From Cryptomeria japonica (Eukaryota > Streptophyta > Pinopsida > Cupressales > Cupressaceae): a DNA stretch of 64,000 bases. Below, one piece after another: positions 1 to 10,120 of this stretch. Every line of letters begins with the position of its first letter. The first letter of the stretch is position 1. The translations under genes and the position numbers were made by a program. A model generated the notes under the pieces. It searched no databases. It was not told the origin of the DNA and saw nothing but the letters and a program-made list of their open reading frames with translations. The stretch is from the NCBI RefSeq assembly GCF_030272615.1, contig NC_081409.1, forward strand, positions 529,292,291 through 529,356,290. Direction: 5' to 3'.

Positions 1-378
1 CTCCCAGCCGATCTCCCTCTCTACGATATCCAAATCATATGCATCGCACTCAAATAATCTGCACAAAGCATCTCTCCCTGTCACTAGGTCATACTCTATC
101 ATCTCTCCATGATTCAGAATGCGGAGGATACGCCATATATCCTCTAGTGTCACAGTCGCCTCTCTAGTCGCTAGATGGAATGAGGACGTCTCTGAATGCC
201 ATCGCTCTTCCAATGCGGTAAGCAGTCCTGTATTTTCCCTAATCTCAGGCATGAATGTGATATAGTATATTCCAAGTCCTACTAATGTATCTATGTCCGT
301 GCTCTTGAGTCTATGTCGTAACATGAAGCAATCAGGTCGGTTCTCTCGTGTGATCAATGGATACTGTCGACTCTGCAT
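1..378 (-). CDS. Antisense plant mobile domain (PMD) protein, N-terminal part, element A
   Basis: An open frame of 126 codons starts at the ATG at 378 and runs off the left edge with no stop. The translation has the PMD signature: a 'LLTALEERWHSE' helix, then 'SSFHLATREATVTLEDIWR', then 'RILNHGEMIEYD'. In the family this is the 'TFHL..GE.TITLEDV' block. PMD proteins (MAIN/MAIL1 relatives) occur both as host genes and as cargo of plant transposons. Here the gene lies antisense, upstream of the polypurine tract and LTR of a + strand gypsy element. This is the place where antisense extra ORFs are known in plant Ty3/gypsy elements. A second, diverged copy sits in the same position in element D. 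The visible part has no frameshift or stop, unlike most ORFs here. The function is unknown; I infer it is element cargo. Confidence 0.75.
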   Translation of the reverse strand, partial: MQSRQYPLITRENRPDCFMLRHRLKSTDIDTLVGLGIYYITFMPEIRENTGLLTALEERWHSETSSFHLATREATVTLEDIWRILRILNHGEMIEYDLVTGRDALCRLFECDAYDLDIVEREIGWE

Positions 379-1191
379 CACAATTGGGGCACATTTTGTT
401 AGTTTTAGGGTTTGCTCCTACGGGTTGCATTTCCTTGTTTCATGTCCAAATCAGGGTGTTTCTAATCTATTTTGACCTATCCTACCCTTATCCCCCCTTT
501 TCGAATCATTCGCATGCTGTTTTTGACCAAATTTGAGTTCCCAGTGCACAACTGTGCCTGTGTGCTGTATCCTGCACCTGTGTTGCATCAACTTGTGCCT
601 GTGTACCCTACACAAGCACAAGATGCCCTACACAAGCACAGGATGCACTCACACAGGCGCAGAAGTCACTTTATGCATTTTTTGTGGGCCCCGCAATGTC
701 CCGCAAGCAAGTCAAATTCATGAAATTGACAATATGAGTTTTTGAGATACATACCGCTACTCCAATGTTGTTTGATCATCTGTAGGTGCGTACACATTCC
801 CCGAGGTGATCTACCATTGGAATGTTCACCATCTCTCTGCAAGTGTCCTTTTCCAGAGCAACAAATCCTCCTCTTTGGCTAGTGCAAATGAGCACTTTTC
901 ACTCTCTTTGTCTCATTTATAGATCTTTGTCAGTGCATAGATGGACGTGCACCCTCTCCATCTTATGCTGGTCGCGGTCTTTTGCACCTTCAATTGCTTG
1001 TCCTTCATGCATCCGGTCTCTGATTGTCAATCTGTTTGCTCCTATCGTGTTCTATCATTCTTATCGATGAATTGGCCTCTTTTCTGGATGTTTCCGGCCA
1101 ATTCCTCGAGGGGGCATGCATATGTCATTGTTATTTGTCTGGGGCATTTTCATTATTGTTCTTTGAAACAACGCTTAAAATCGCATTGTCT
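379..1191. other. Non-coding 3' spacer of element A
   Basis: This is the stretch between the start of the antisense PMD gene and the polypurine tract. The short open frames in it look like chance. At 541-665 it holds a cluster of short direct and inverted copies of a CACAAGCACA / TGTGCCTGTGT motif, about 170-290 bases upstream of the PMD start. It would contain the promoter of the antisense gene, but I see no clear TATA box. Confidence 0.5.
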
Positions 1192-1206
1192 TAAAGAGGG
1201 GCAAAA
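1192..1206 (+). other. Polypurine tract (PPT) of element A
   Basis: A purine-rich run ending in AAAGAGGGGCAAAA lies directly before the TGTAGATG start of the LTR. An almost identical GAAAGAGGGGCAAA precedes the LTR of element D at 32087. In Ty3/gypsy elements this run primes plus-strand DNA synthesis, so it marks the LTR at 1207 as a 3' LTR of a + strand element. Confidence 0.7.
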
Positions 1207-1540
1207 TGTAGATGTCTAAAACTGGTCAACGCTTGCGGAGTCGTATTTTAACATTGGTGCATTGCCTTATTTTAGGTTTTTGCATCGCATTAACATTACT
1301 TCTATGTTGCGTACTTGGTCTTTATCATTTGCGAGCATCGAGTCCTTCTTTTGCATTCTTCATTTGTCTCGCTTTCGAATTTGTTCTTGTCGATAATAAT
1401 CTTCAGTCATGATTTTGGTCGATCTTATCCTGTCGCATCAATGTGCATGCTCATTTAGCATATTTTGACATCGTCAACACGATTTCATTCTGGACATCGT
1501 CAATCCTAATCGATGATAGAATTAGGGTTTTGTCCTCTTT

Positions 1541-1712
1541 TCAATCTTGTCATTTTGCAATCGATTTGTCATCGATCGTGGTCATTTTTAATCTTGTCAT
1601 CTTGCAATCGATTTGTCATCATCAATCTTGTCGTTTTGCGATCGATTTGTCATCGATCGTTGTCATTTTCAATCTTGTCATTTTGCGATTGATTTGTCAT
1701 TGATCGTCGTCC
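1541..1712 (+). repeat. Degenerate tandem repeat in LTR A
   Basis: About four imperfect copies of a unit of roughly 47 bases. Each carries AATCTTGTCATTTTGC, then GATTTGTCATCGATCG, then a T-rich link. One copy is shortened. The region lies in the U3 half of the LTR upstream of the TATA box, where plant LTRs often carry repeated enhancer-like units. Confidence 0.6.
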
Positions 1713-2338
1713 TTCTTAATCATGTCAATTTGGATCAATTTGTCATTGTTCCTCGTCAATTGGCACATTTATCAATCAAATCACTTATCAGCATTGGTCC
1801 TTTGTCAGTCAAAATCATGATCAAATCGAATTGATATCAATTATCTTTTGTCAAGACCTAATTATCGTCCTTTCATCTTCTAGGGTTTCATGATTTAGTC
1901 ATTTAACCTTGTTTGTCATTTCCCCCTCTAGGTTAAATAGTTCCTAAGTCTTCTTGTCACAATTAAATGTTTATTTAATTGGCTAACTAATTCCTCCCTC
2001 TTTGTGAATTAATTAATAAATGAAAAATTGTTAATTAATTCACTTAATTCCTAATTTCCTCATTTTCTAATTTTCCTAATTCCTAATTTCCTCATTTTTA
2101 ATTTCCTAATTTCTAATTCATCTAATTTCAATTTTCTCCTAATTTCATGGGAATGACATAGCAAATTTGTCATAATTTGTCAATCAATCAATTTTGACAT
2201 AGCAATTTGTCATAATTGTCAATCAATCAATCTTGCATAGAAAGTGTCAATTTGTCATAATTTGTCATATTTGTCATTCTTGATTTGAAATTTCCATTCG
2301 AATCTTTCATGCTAATCTGATCTTTTCTCTAATTTTTC

Positions 2339-2345
2339 TATAAAT
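2339..2345 (+). promoter_or_regulatory. TATA box of LTR A
   Basis: TATAAAT lies about 350 bases before the LTR end. The two other LTRs of this superfamily carry TATAAAT in a similar place, followed by a CTTCA-containing stretch. Confidence 0.5.
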
Positions 2346-2687
2346 TGGATGAATTTCTTCAATCAAAGTCCCTGGTCGAATCAATCACGCTTCTAGTACC
2401 CTTATGCTGTCATCTTGTCTTGACAATCTTTCTTTCACATTATGCTTATGCACTTGAAGGTGAGATCGACAAAACAAAAGCAATTTGAAGGATAAAGAAG
2501 GACAATGGAGCCACATGAAGGAGACATCTGCATTTGGTTTGCTTAGATTTCATATTGAATGTCTTGTTTTCATGTTTTCATTGAATGTTTTTAGGATTGT
2601 TATCATTGCATTTTAGTTTTCGTGATTGAACTAGGATAATGTTTATATTTGCTTTGATGATTTCCAGATTCCTATCTACACTTTTCA

Positions 2688-3110
2688 CTGCAGAATCTGG
2701 AACAAACACCACAGAGTGAGAATGCAGAATATAATACCTGAATTGTTTACCATGACAAAGGCTTATTTTTCTGAGAGTGAATACTTAAGATCATGTTTCT
2801 TAAGAGGGACACTTATGAATGCTATAGGTGCTTCAGTCCCAAATTAATCTACTTGTAATAATATTCTTGACATTGTATGTTCTGAGGCATAATAGTATAT
2901 GAGAAAATCCTTTTTAAAATCTGGGTTGATGAGGGTTGGCACATTGGCAACTGAACTCTTGATCTTTTCAAAAGCTTCTTTGGCTTCATTAGTCCATTTA
3001 AAACGATACCTCTCACTCAACAAGTTGATGATGTGCTTAGTAGTTTCTGCAAATTCAGGTACAAACCTTCTCAAGAAATTTACCTGACCAAAAAAATAAC
3101 CTTACTCCAG
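2688..3110 (-). pseudogene. RNase H domain of gypsy element C, truncated by LTR A
   Basis: The - strand translation continues RT into the connection and RNase H domain: 'FAETTKHIINLLSERYRFKW' (3051-2992), 'LINPDFKKDFLIYYYASEHT' and then, past a stop and in a shifted frame, 'EAPIAFISVPLKKHDLKYSL'. This matches the RT-proximal RNase H of Ty3/gypsy polyproteins. The frame stops at 'VPDSAV', exactly where LTR A begins, so the rest of RNase H and all of integrase are missing from the window. The remaining copy is not functional. Confidence 0.8.
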
Positions 3111-4700
3111 TCCGATTTGAAGGCAAGCTGAGATGTTGGATTGCATTAACTCTTTCTAGATCAATCTTGATACCTTCTTTTGAAACAATGTGCCCCAATA
3201 ATTTGCCTTCAGTTACACAAAAAACTGACTTTTTCAGATTCAAGGAGATACCATGCTCTCGAGAACGTTGTAGAATTGCCCTCAGATCTTTGAGATGATT
3301 CTTCCTATTTTTAGAAAACACGATTAAGTCATCTAGGTAAACAACAATAATTCTGTCATGGAAATCCCTAAAAGAAGAATCCATGGCCCTTTGAAAAGTT
3401 GCTCTGGCATTAATCAAACCAAAAGGCATATGATTATATGCAAACGTTCCCCAAGGGGTGATAAATGTTGTCTTGTGTTGTTCATTTTCTGTAACACTAA
3501 TTTGATTGTAGCCAGAAAAACCGTCTAACATTGACATCATTTCTGACCCAGCTAATGTCTGTAAAATATGGTCCATATTGGGTAAAGCATAGTTATCATT
3601 AAGACTTGCCTGGTTCAGATTGCGAAAATCTACACAAATCTGAATTTCCCCATTTTTCTTCCTTATAGGGACTATATTGGCCACCCAAGTGGAGTGATGA
3701 ATTGGATATATAATTTTGGCTTTTAGCATTTTATCTACCTCCTTGAAAATTGCTTCTGCCATCATGGGATTGAAATTTCTCAGTTTTTGTCTAAAAGGAG
3801 AAACACCAGGCTTCAACAGAATTTGATGTTGAAACTGACCATTCCTAAATTCCTTCAAATCATCATAAGACCAAGCGAACATGTCAATGTATTCTTTCAA
3901 TAACTCAGTGAGTGTTCGTTTCTCCTCAGAAGAACAACATTTGCCAATTGTTGCCATTCTAGGGTTAGATTCATCACCAAGATTGATCTTTTCACAACCC
4001 ACCTTACTCTCATTATCAAGAACTTTCTTGCCAGTGAACACATCATTATGGGTGAAAAACCTCTCTATAGTCACCAAACCTTTCGGGATTTTATTTCCCT
4101 TAAGTTGAATGAAACTCTTATCAAAATCAATACCAGGATCTGGGCAAAATTCTTTACACATATCTTCAGAACCCTCAAAATATGATTGGACAAAGGAACA
4201 GGTACACTCCATGAAATCTTTAATCTGAGCATCTATATCAAATACTTGGCAATGATTCACATTGTCAGGGACACTAGGCATGTAGATCATTTCAATCCTA
4301 TAAGAATCATTCTTAAAGTATGGGTGTGATAACAAGAGAGAAGCTGAAATGGCCAATGAATCCGCCGTAGTGTTTTGCTCTCTTGGTATAGCTTCAATTG
4401 AGAAAGCATAAAAAAAATCTATCTCATCCCAAACTCTATTTCTATAATGTTTTAGTCTATCATTCTTAATAGAATAAACATTTCTTACCTGTTTAACAAT
4501 CAACTCAGCATCACCTTTTACCCTAAGCAATTTTATGCCCTTATATTTAGCTTCATTCAACCCTAAAAGTAATGCCTCATATTCCATAGTGTTATTTGTA
4601 TTCTTGAAATCTAATTTAAAGGAAAAAGGAAAAACATTACCATTAGGCAAAAGCAGAACTACCTTGCTCTTGAACTAGAGTTGGCACAACTTCCATCGAA
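3110..4700 (-). pseudogene. Gypsy element C pol: archaeal-type RNase H followed by reverse transcriptase
   Basis: One long frame (about 530 codons, to 4650) plus the end of the preceding frame. An RNase H-like domain (about 4700-4345) comes first, with FDGS (D codon at 4695-4697), MEYEAL, KGDAEL and TTADSLA giving the four expected acidic positions. A one-base frameshift near 4655 splits it. A linker follows with 'IPKGLVTIERFF'. The RT (about 3723-3150) comes next with 'HHSTWVANIVPIRKKNGEI', 'VDFRNLNQASLNDNY', 'MLDGFSGYNQI' and the catalytic YLDD. RNase H of this Tat-like type normally lies after RT and its native RNase H, so the order here is unusual. The RT frame is intact and the RNase H is frameshifted. 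Confidence 0.85.
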
Positions 4701-5200
4701 TTCCATTTGCCACAATTCGTCTTGTTCATCAACCACTTCTTCTAATTCTTTTTTATTAGGTGCAAGAATGAGATAATTTCCAAATTCACATTCTTGGAAC
4801 AGAATCTGGGCTTCGGGATTATCAAAAGGAAAGACTGTATATTTATTTTTTGATTCAGGTTCAAGTTTGATCTTTTGCTTTCCTAGTGGAATGATAGCTT
4901 TTGACCAGTCCATCTTGATTTCACCTCCAAGTTCTCTACAGAAAGTCCTACTTAAAAGCATCCCATAACTTGCAAGAATGTCAACAACCAAAATGGTCAG
5001 TTTTACCCTTTTATTAGGACATGCTGCAAGCACTACTTGAGCATCCTTTACCTGCCCAATGAGAGGGACTTGCTTCCCATCCATCAAGTAACATCTCCCA
5101 AATGTCTTAGTAAGTGTTAAACCTAAAGCTCTAGCAACAGAGGATGGCATTATGTTATCTGACGCCACCTGAATCTATAATACAATTGCTAAGCTTTTGG
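4659..5200 (-). pseudogene. Aspartic protease of gypsy element C
   Basis: The frame encodes a retropepsin-like domain. The catalytic DSG is readable at about 5170-5180, just upstream of the 'SDNIMPSSVARALGL' stretch, but a small frameshift separates them. 'ILASYGMLLSRTFCRELGG' is the flap-distal block typical of gypsy proteases of this group. The same frame runs into 'MEFDGS', the first strand of the archaeal-type RNase H, so protease and RNase H were one polyprotein. Protease cleaves the Gag-Pol precursor in the virus-like particle. The frameshift at the active site suggests it is dead. Confidence 0.8.
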
Positions 5201-5204
5201 CCAT

Positions 5205-7113
5205 TTAGGAGGAGGAGATATAAAAAGGTTCGGGCTTCAGAACTTCAGTGTCAAGCTTTATTTCAGCATTGTGAAAGGCACATGGATTAATCAAATCAGT
5301 TGGAGGGCAAGAAGAAGATGTAGGTTTTTCAGCAGCAAACAAATCATTATCAACCACATACTTATGCACTGAGGACTTTGAGTTAGGATCTCCTTTTACA
5401 TATTTGACCAACTTTTTTAATTCCCTCGGGTTTAGTTTCAAATATTCGACAGTGGAAAGTTGAACAGTTGAAGCTTTGCAAAATTCAATTATGTCAAAGG
5501 AGGGAGAAGGAGAAGAATTATTTTTACTTTCAATATTCCTTTGTAAAATCTTAACTTCAGAAGTCTTTGCATGAAAGGAAGAATCATTACTTGCGGGACC
5601 CTTACCCTTGAAATTAGTTCCAATAGAGTTTGCAAAAGGAGCAGGTTGGGAGGTTTGTTGATTCCTTGTAAGGATTGCACATGAAGGGTCTTCAAGAGTT
5701 ACCAAAATATTACCACCTCTTTTTGAATTTGATTCATATTTAAGGTAAAATGATCCAGAGTCGCTGGGTACTTCTTGAATCTTCTCTGCTCCAATGAATT
5801 CCCTGAGTTCATCCTTTGTGCTTCCCATTTTGACATGCCTTATCATATCAGGACAAGAATTCCCATCATGATTTGAGGTAAGGTGAAAAGAGCACATAGC
5901 ACCTTTATCAGGGGGAGCCTCTATTTGTAATCTTTGCGGGGCAGAAGGAAGTTGCAAAGTTCATCCATAGTTATACTAGTTTGGTTGTTTTCTACTTATA
6001 TCTTGATATGGTTGTGGGTAAGAACCTCCAGTTTTTGGAATTTGCCTTTTCAAGGCAATCATATCATTGACTAATCTTTGGACAACTAGATCAGTCAAAG
6101 AAGCGAAAGCTTGAGATTGACCTTGAGGAATTCGCACGTGTTTTCTCCACTTCCCTACTGTTATTAAATCATCTTCAAGCTCTATAGCCTAGTTTTGTGT
6201 AGTATCAAGATAAGTTGGCTTATTCCTTCTGAGATGGAAACCAACATTAGGAGGCATAGAGTTGATAAAGAAACATTGTTGGTTATCAACAGTTGGTGTT
6301 TTAGCCTGGGGAATTTTATGAATAATCTTATTATACCTAGCCACATAATCTCTCATTGGGTCATGAATCTCCTTCTTCATTTATGTGAGCTGAGCCAAAA
6401 GTGAGTGCTCATCGTCAACACTCTTGAACCATTTCTTAAAAATAGTTTTCATTGTTTGCCAATCAGTTATAGATCTTGCCTGCAGATGACTGAACCAATC
6501 TGCTGCTCCCTCGGTAAGAGTTTGAGCAAAAATCCTAACAGCCACATCTTCGTGCTGCACTGCCAGTATCCTAGTAGCTATGTTAAAGGAGTTCAAATGT
6601 TCTTCAACTGAGATTTTCCCATCTCCATTGAACTTAGGTAAAACATCCCTAGCCCCTTTTGGAAGAGAATTATGAGCACTGAGAGCAAGAGGCCCGACTA
6701 CGGCACCCCATGGTTGGGCCATGATGAAAATAGGGTAAATAGTTACAAGAGGAGGAGCTTGAATTCCAAAAAGTGTTAATGCTTGCTAGTGGCTAGAAGA
6801 GAGAGGTACTTTGGGAGTAGTTTTAGTAGGAGAAGAAGGTCTACTTTTAGCATTCCTCTTGGGAGTGAAATTTGTGGAAAATGATAACCCTTGCAGTTCT
6901 TCAAAACAATTATCAACAACTCCCTCTCTCCTTTGTGATCTGGTATAAGGATGAGAATCTAGTGTTATTTCTTCTACTATCTCTAAACAACTCGTTCAAC
7001 CACAAAAACTTTCTTGGGTTATGGGAATTATTCTCAACCGTTCACCTATTTCTTCTTCTCTTTCCAAAACCAAGAGATCTTGTTGATACTGTTCATTATT
7101 AGTTTCAGTTCAA
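5205..7113 (-). pseudogene. Gag of gypsy element C
   Basis: The retrotransposon gag (capsid) domain is clear in the part starting at the ATG at 6722, with 'PKFNGDGKISVEEHLNSF', 'GAADWFSHLQARSITDW' and 'MKKEIHDPMRDYVARYNKI'. The same frame can be followed upstream to about 7110 through a TAG, so the original start may be earlier. After the capsid comes 'DKGAMCSFHLTSNHDGNSC', a C-x2-H...H...C cluster in the place of a CCHC zinc knuckle, which is usual for this gypsy group. The rest (5957-5205) is a Ser-rich linker to the protease. Several stops interrupt the frame. Gag would form the virus-like particle that packages the RNA. Confidence 0.8.
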
Positions 7114-7151
7114 ACACACATGTAACACACTGATCTATTGAATGTTGATGC

Positions 7152-7169
7152 TCCCCAGCAGAGTCACCA
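7152..7169 (-). other. Primer binding site of element C
   Basis: Read on the - strand this is TGGTGACTCTGCTGGGGA, one change from the TGGCGACTCTGCTGGGGA site found after the 5' LTR of many plant gypsy elements. It binds the 3' end of a host tRNA to start minus-strand DNA synthesis. It places the 5' LTR end about nine bases upstream and the gag gene downstream on the - strand. Confidence 0.8.
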
Positions 7170-7178
7170 AAAATCTAT

Positions 7179-7950
7179 TGATGAACAGATTTGGTCTTTG
7201 TTTTAATTGAATTGATTCTAAGCTCTGTTACCCCTTTTGAAAGACAAAAGTTCAACTAAACAATTGGGTAAGTGTGACATACATCACTTCCCTCTGAATT
7301 TTAGATAGGTACAACTCCCTCCATTAGCTATTCAGAGAATAATCTAACTAAATAAACTGATATGCTTTTAACCTAAAAGCATGTAAGGATGCCTACTTCA
7401 TTCTTAGATGAGAGGCCAGGTAATATGTAAATATTTTAGAATAACTTTCTACAAGATGATTCACCACGAAAATCAGAAGTAATCAAAGCAAAGTTCAATA
7501 ACACTGATTTCAGCACTTCATAAAAATAAACAAGAGAAGCAAAGTCTCTTTTCAACTAGATATCTTTCTAAACAACATAGAAAGAAGCCCCAAATTAATA
7601 ACAACATTCACCATCAGAAAGATAATCACAAACATTTTGATTAGATTATTATTTGCAAACAAACACTATTGCACAGATTCAAAACTCAAAGATTTTCCAC
7701 CTCAAAATGCATATGATCTTAATATGTGTTTTTCATGCAACAAAGACATAAAAATACACGCATAAGTTCTTTCCAATTTCAGATTCTGAAACTGATCACT
7801 TCTTTCAGACAAAACCAAAATTTCTAAAAATCTAAGTCTACCGTTCTAACCCTTTCTCCCTCTATCTTAATCTAATTTATAGTAGTTTCTTAAAGAACAG
7901 AGGAGGTCTCCTTGAAAACCCGACCTCCTCTGAAACAATTATAAAAACCA
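7179..7950 (-). repeat. 5' LTR of gypsy element C (outer end approximate)
   Basis: On the - strand the LTR ends in ...TTCATCA just before the primer binding site. A TATAAAT on the - strand (7875-7881) fits the promoter. The outer (U3) end is not sharply defined. I place it between about 7947 and 7995, because the stop of gene G is at 8037. Two inverted repeats (7898-7932 and 7964-7977) lie at this end. I see no matching second copy in the window; the 3' LTR would be left of the window beyond A. Confidence 0.55.
7875..7881 (-). promoter_or_regulatory. TATA box of LTR C
   Basis: TATAAAT on the - strand, about 700 bases upstream of the LTR end. It is directly preceded, in transcription order, by a perfect 11-base inverted repeat. 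Confidence 0.45.
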
Positions 7951-10115
7951 ACAGAGTATTTAGGGGACAGATGTCCCAAAGTCATTCCATGGTTATGAAA
8001 AGCATATAAAAATAAAAACAAAGCATAAGCATCATGTTATTCCTCATCTCCATCTTCATCTTCTCCTCCACTTTTCTGGGCATCGTGGGCGGTTGCAAGC
8101 TCCTGAATTATAGACTAACTTGGATTCTTCATAGCGTTGATCTTCACTTTTGCGAGTTCCTTTTCCCACCTGTGTTTTACCATTTTCTTGACATGCTTAG
8201 GTAACTGATCATTACCAATGAAGGTCATGGACTCAATTTGGGCGATCTGTGTTATATCTTTTGAAGTAAAGTTGCCTTTGGCCTTAACTTTCTCCATGTG
8301 TAGCTTAAATGCCTTTACCGTGTCCTGTGTATTCAACCCACAAAATCCTAATTGTCAATCGTGGTCAGGGTTAACCACTTTATTGTCATTGACCATGCTA
8401 GACTAAAGTTCCTGAAGTTCATAAATAGAGGCCTTGGCATCAGAAATCATAGACTTGAATGTAATTACCCGCCACGCTATAGTTTTCTTCAACATGAAGA
8501 CCTGGCATTCATCAGTTACCAATTTAATTGAATTTTCTACTAAAAACTTTGTGGCTCCATAGTTTTCTATCTTGGTGAACATGGGTAATACATTTTCTCA
8601 TTTATGCTCTTCCTTTTCCCATGGCACAATCTGATTCTGAATCTCCATAGTGAGGTTTTGCATTTCATTGCATAGCTTCCTGGAGTCTGTAATATATTTT
8701 TCACCATCTCTGATCACTCCTTCAATCCATTTCTCTACGGCCCCTGCGATTCTCTTGGCTTGCAGAACTTGATTCATTAGTTTCTTGTTCTCTGGTGAAG
8801 TAGGATCAAAAATTTCTGAAGCATGTGATATGGGAAGTGCTCCAAAACAACCTATGCTATCAATGAATTGAGCTAGAATATTGATATGTCATTTCAGTTC
8901 TCTTTTCTCTTGTCCATCTTTTTCTAACCTGGTGAGCATCTTCTTAGCCATCACATTGAAAAGGTGGTTATCAGATTCCCTGCTCATGTTTCTGAGATCC
9001 TCTTTGGTGACTTCAAAATCCTCTGCATTTATTTCCTTATTCTCATCCTTGGGCTTATAAGAAGCAATTTCAGCAACCCACCTCTGGGTCTTTTCATCAG
9101 GGTCCAATCTGGTAGTTGTTTTGAACTTCTTCTATTTGGGACCTTTCTCCATGTATTTGACCACCATGTCTTGAATTGGGATGGACACTGGGATTGAGCT
9201 CCGTTTCTTGCTTACTAAAGCAGTTAACCATTTGGGAGTTGTACTTGAACTAGCTATTCCTCCGGTTACTTTAGGTGGCGGTGTCATGGCTACAGTGATT
9301 GCATGGGAATCCTTGGTGTTGACAATGTCACTATCAAGGTCCTCAACCTCAAAAATCTTAGTATCAAGGATCTTGTCTTTTACCTCTATGTCTTTGACCT
9401 GGTCCATTTTCTTCTGTACAACACTCTGTGACCTTGTATATCGAGGAGCAGAAAAGTTCAAAGTAGGATTAGGCTCGTGCTTGGTGTGAGATGACTTCTT
9501 ATTTTTACCTGCATGAATAGGCATAGAAGTGGCATTAGAAATTTTTTTGGGGGAACATAGAGAAACCACATTATCTCTTGCAGGATCAATCTTGATGCCT
9601 AATTTCATTGCTCTTTTCTTATTAACCCAATCTATGGTTCTCTCCAAGACTCTTTCTGTTCTGAGCTGTATATCATCCTCTTCTTCCACATCCCAATTAA
9701 TGCAAGACGTTTTGGGTTCAGTTTGGTCTAGATATCCAGGTTCAAAAAGCTCCAGATAATCCTCTTTGATCCCACTTATATCAAGTTTCACCCTGCAGTG
9801 AAACTACCTGTTCTAGAACCATTCTCATATTTGCTCTTTTGAACACTTCAAGCTCATCACAACAATCTTCCCAAAAGTCCTCCAAGTGTGGGATAGGAAG
9901 GTGTGGCATCAAACCAAGACTCTGTGAGAAACCTTTATTATCAAAACCCTTCCTTTCATGATACAATGGAAAATTAAAATTCTTCAAGTCAGCTCCTATG
10001 CTCAACGCATCTAACATTGAACTACAAGATAAAATGCCCAATTGAACAGGAAAATGATCCTCCCATTTATCTCTGGGTTGATGTTTCTTAATTATGATAG
10101 ACAACTTCCTATAGA

Positions 10116-10120
10116 TCTCA
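10116..10120. other. Target site duplication of the 3.7-kb solo LTR (left)
   Basis: TCTCA here is repeated exactly at 13827-13831, immediately outside the TG...CA ends of the inserted LTR. A five-base duplication is the standard integrase footprint of plant LTR elements. Confidence 0.85.

Larger units (their letters stand above)
1207..2687 (+). repeat. 3' LTR of gypsy element A
   Basis: The repeat is about 1,481 bases, starts with TG after a polypurine tract and ends in CTACACTTTTCA. The LTRs at 32087-33291 and 58908-60105 end in nearly the same way (CCACTTTTCA). A TATA-like TATAAAT at 2339-2345 fits the U3 promoter. The right end falls inside the RNase H coding region of - strand element C, so A was inserted into C. 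The candidate duplicated target is CTGCA at 2688-2692; its partner would lie left of the window. The partner 5' LTR is also outside. Confidence 0.7.

Noticed and set aside
1541-1712. CRISPR-like array
   Set aside because: The units are contiguous degenerate tandem repeats inside an LTR, without unique spacers of constant length, in a plant genome.
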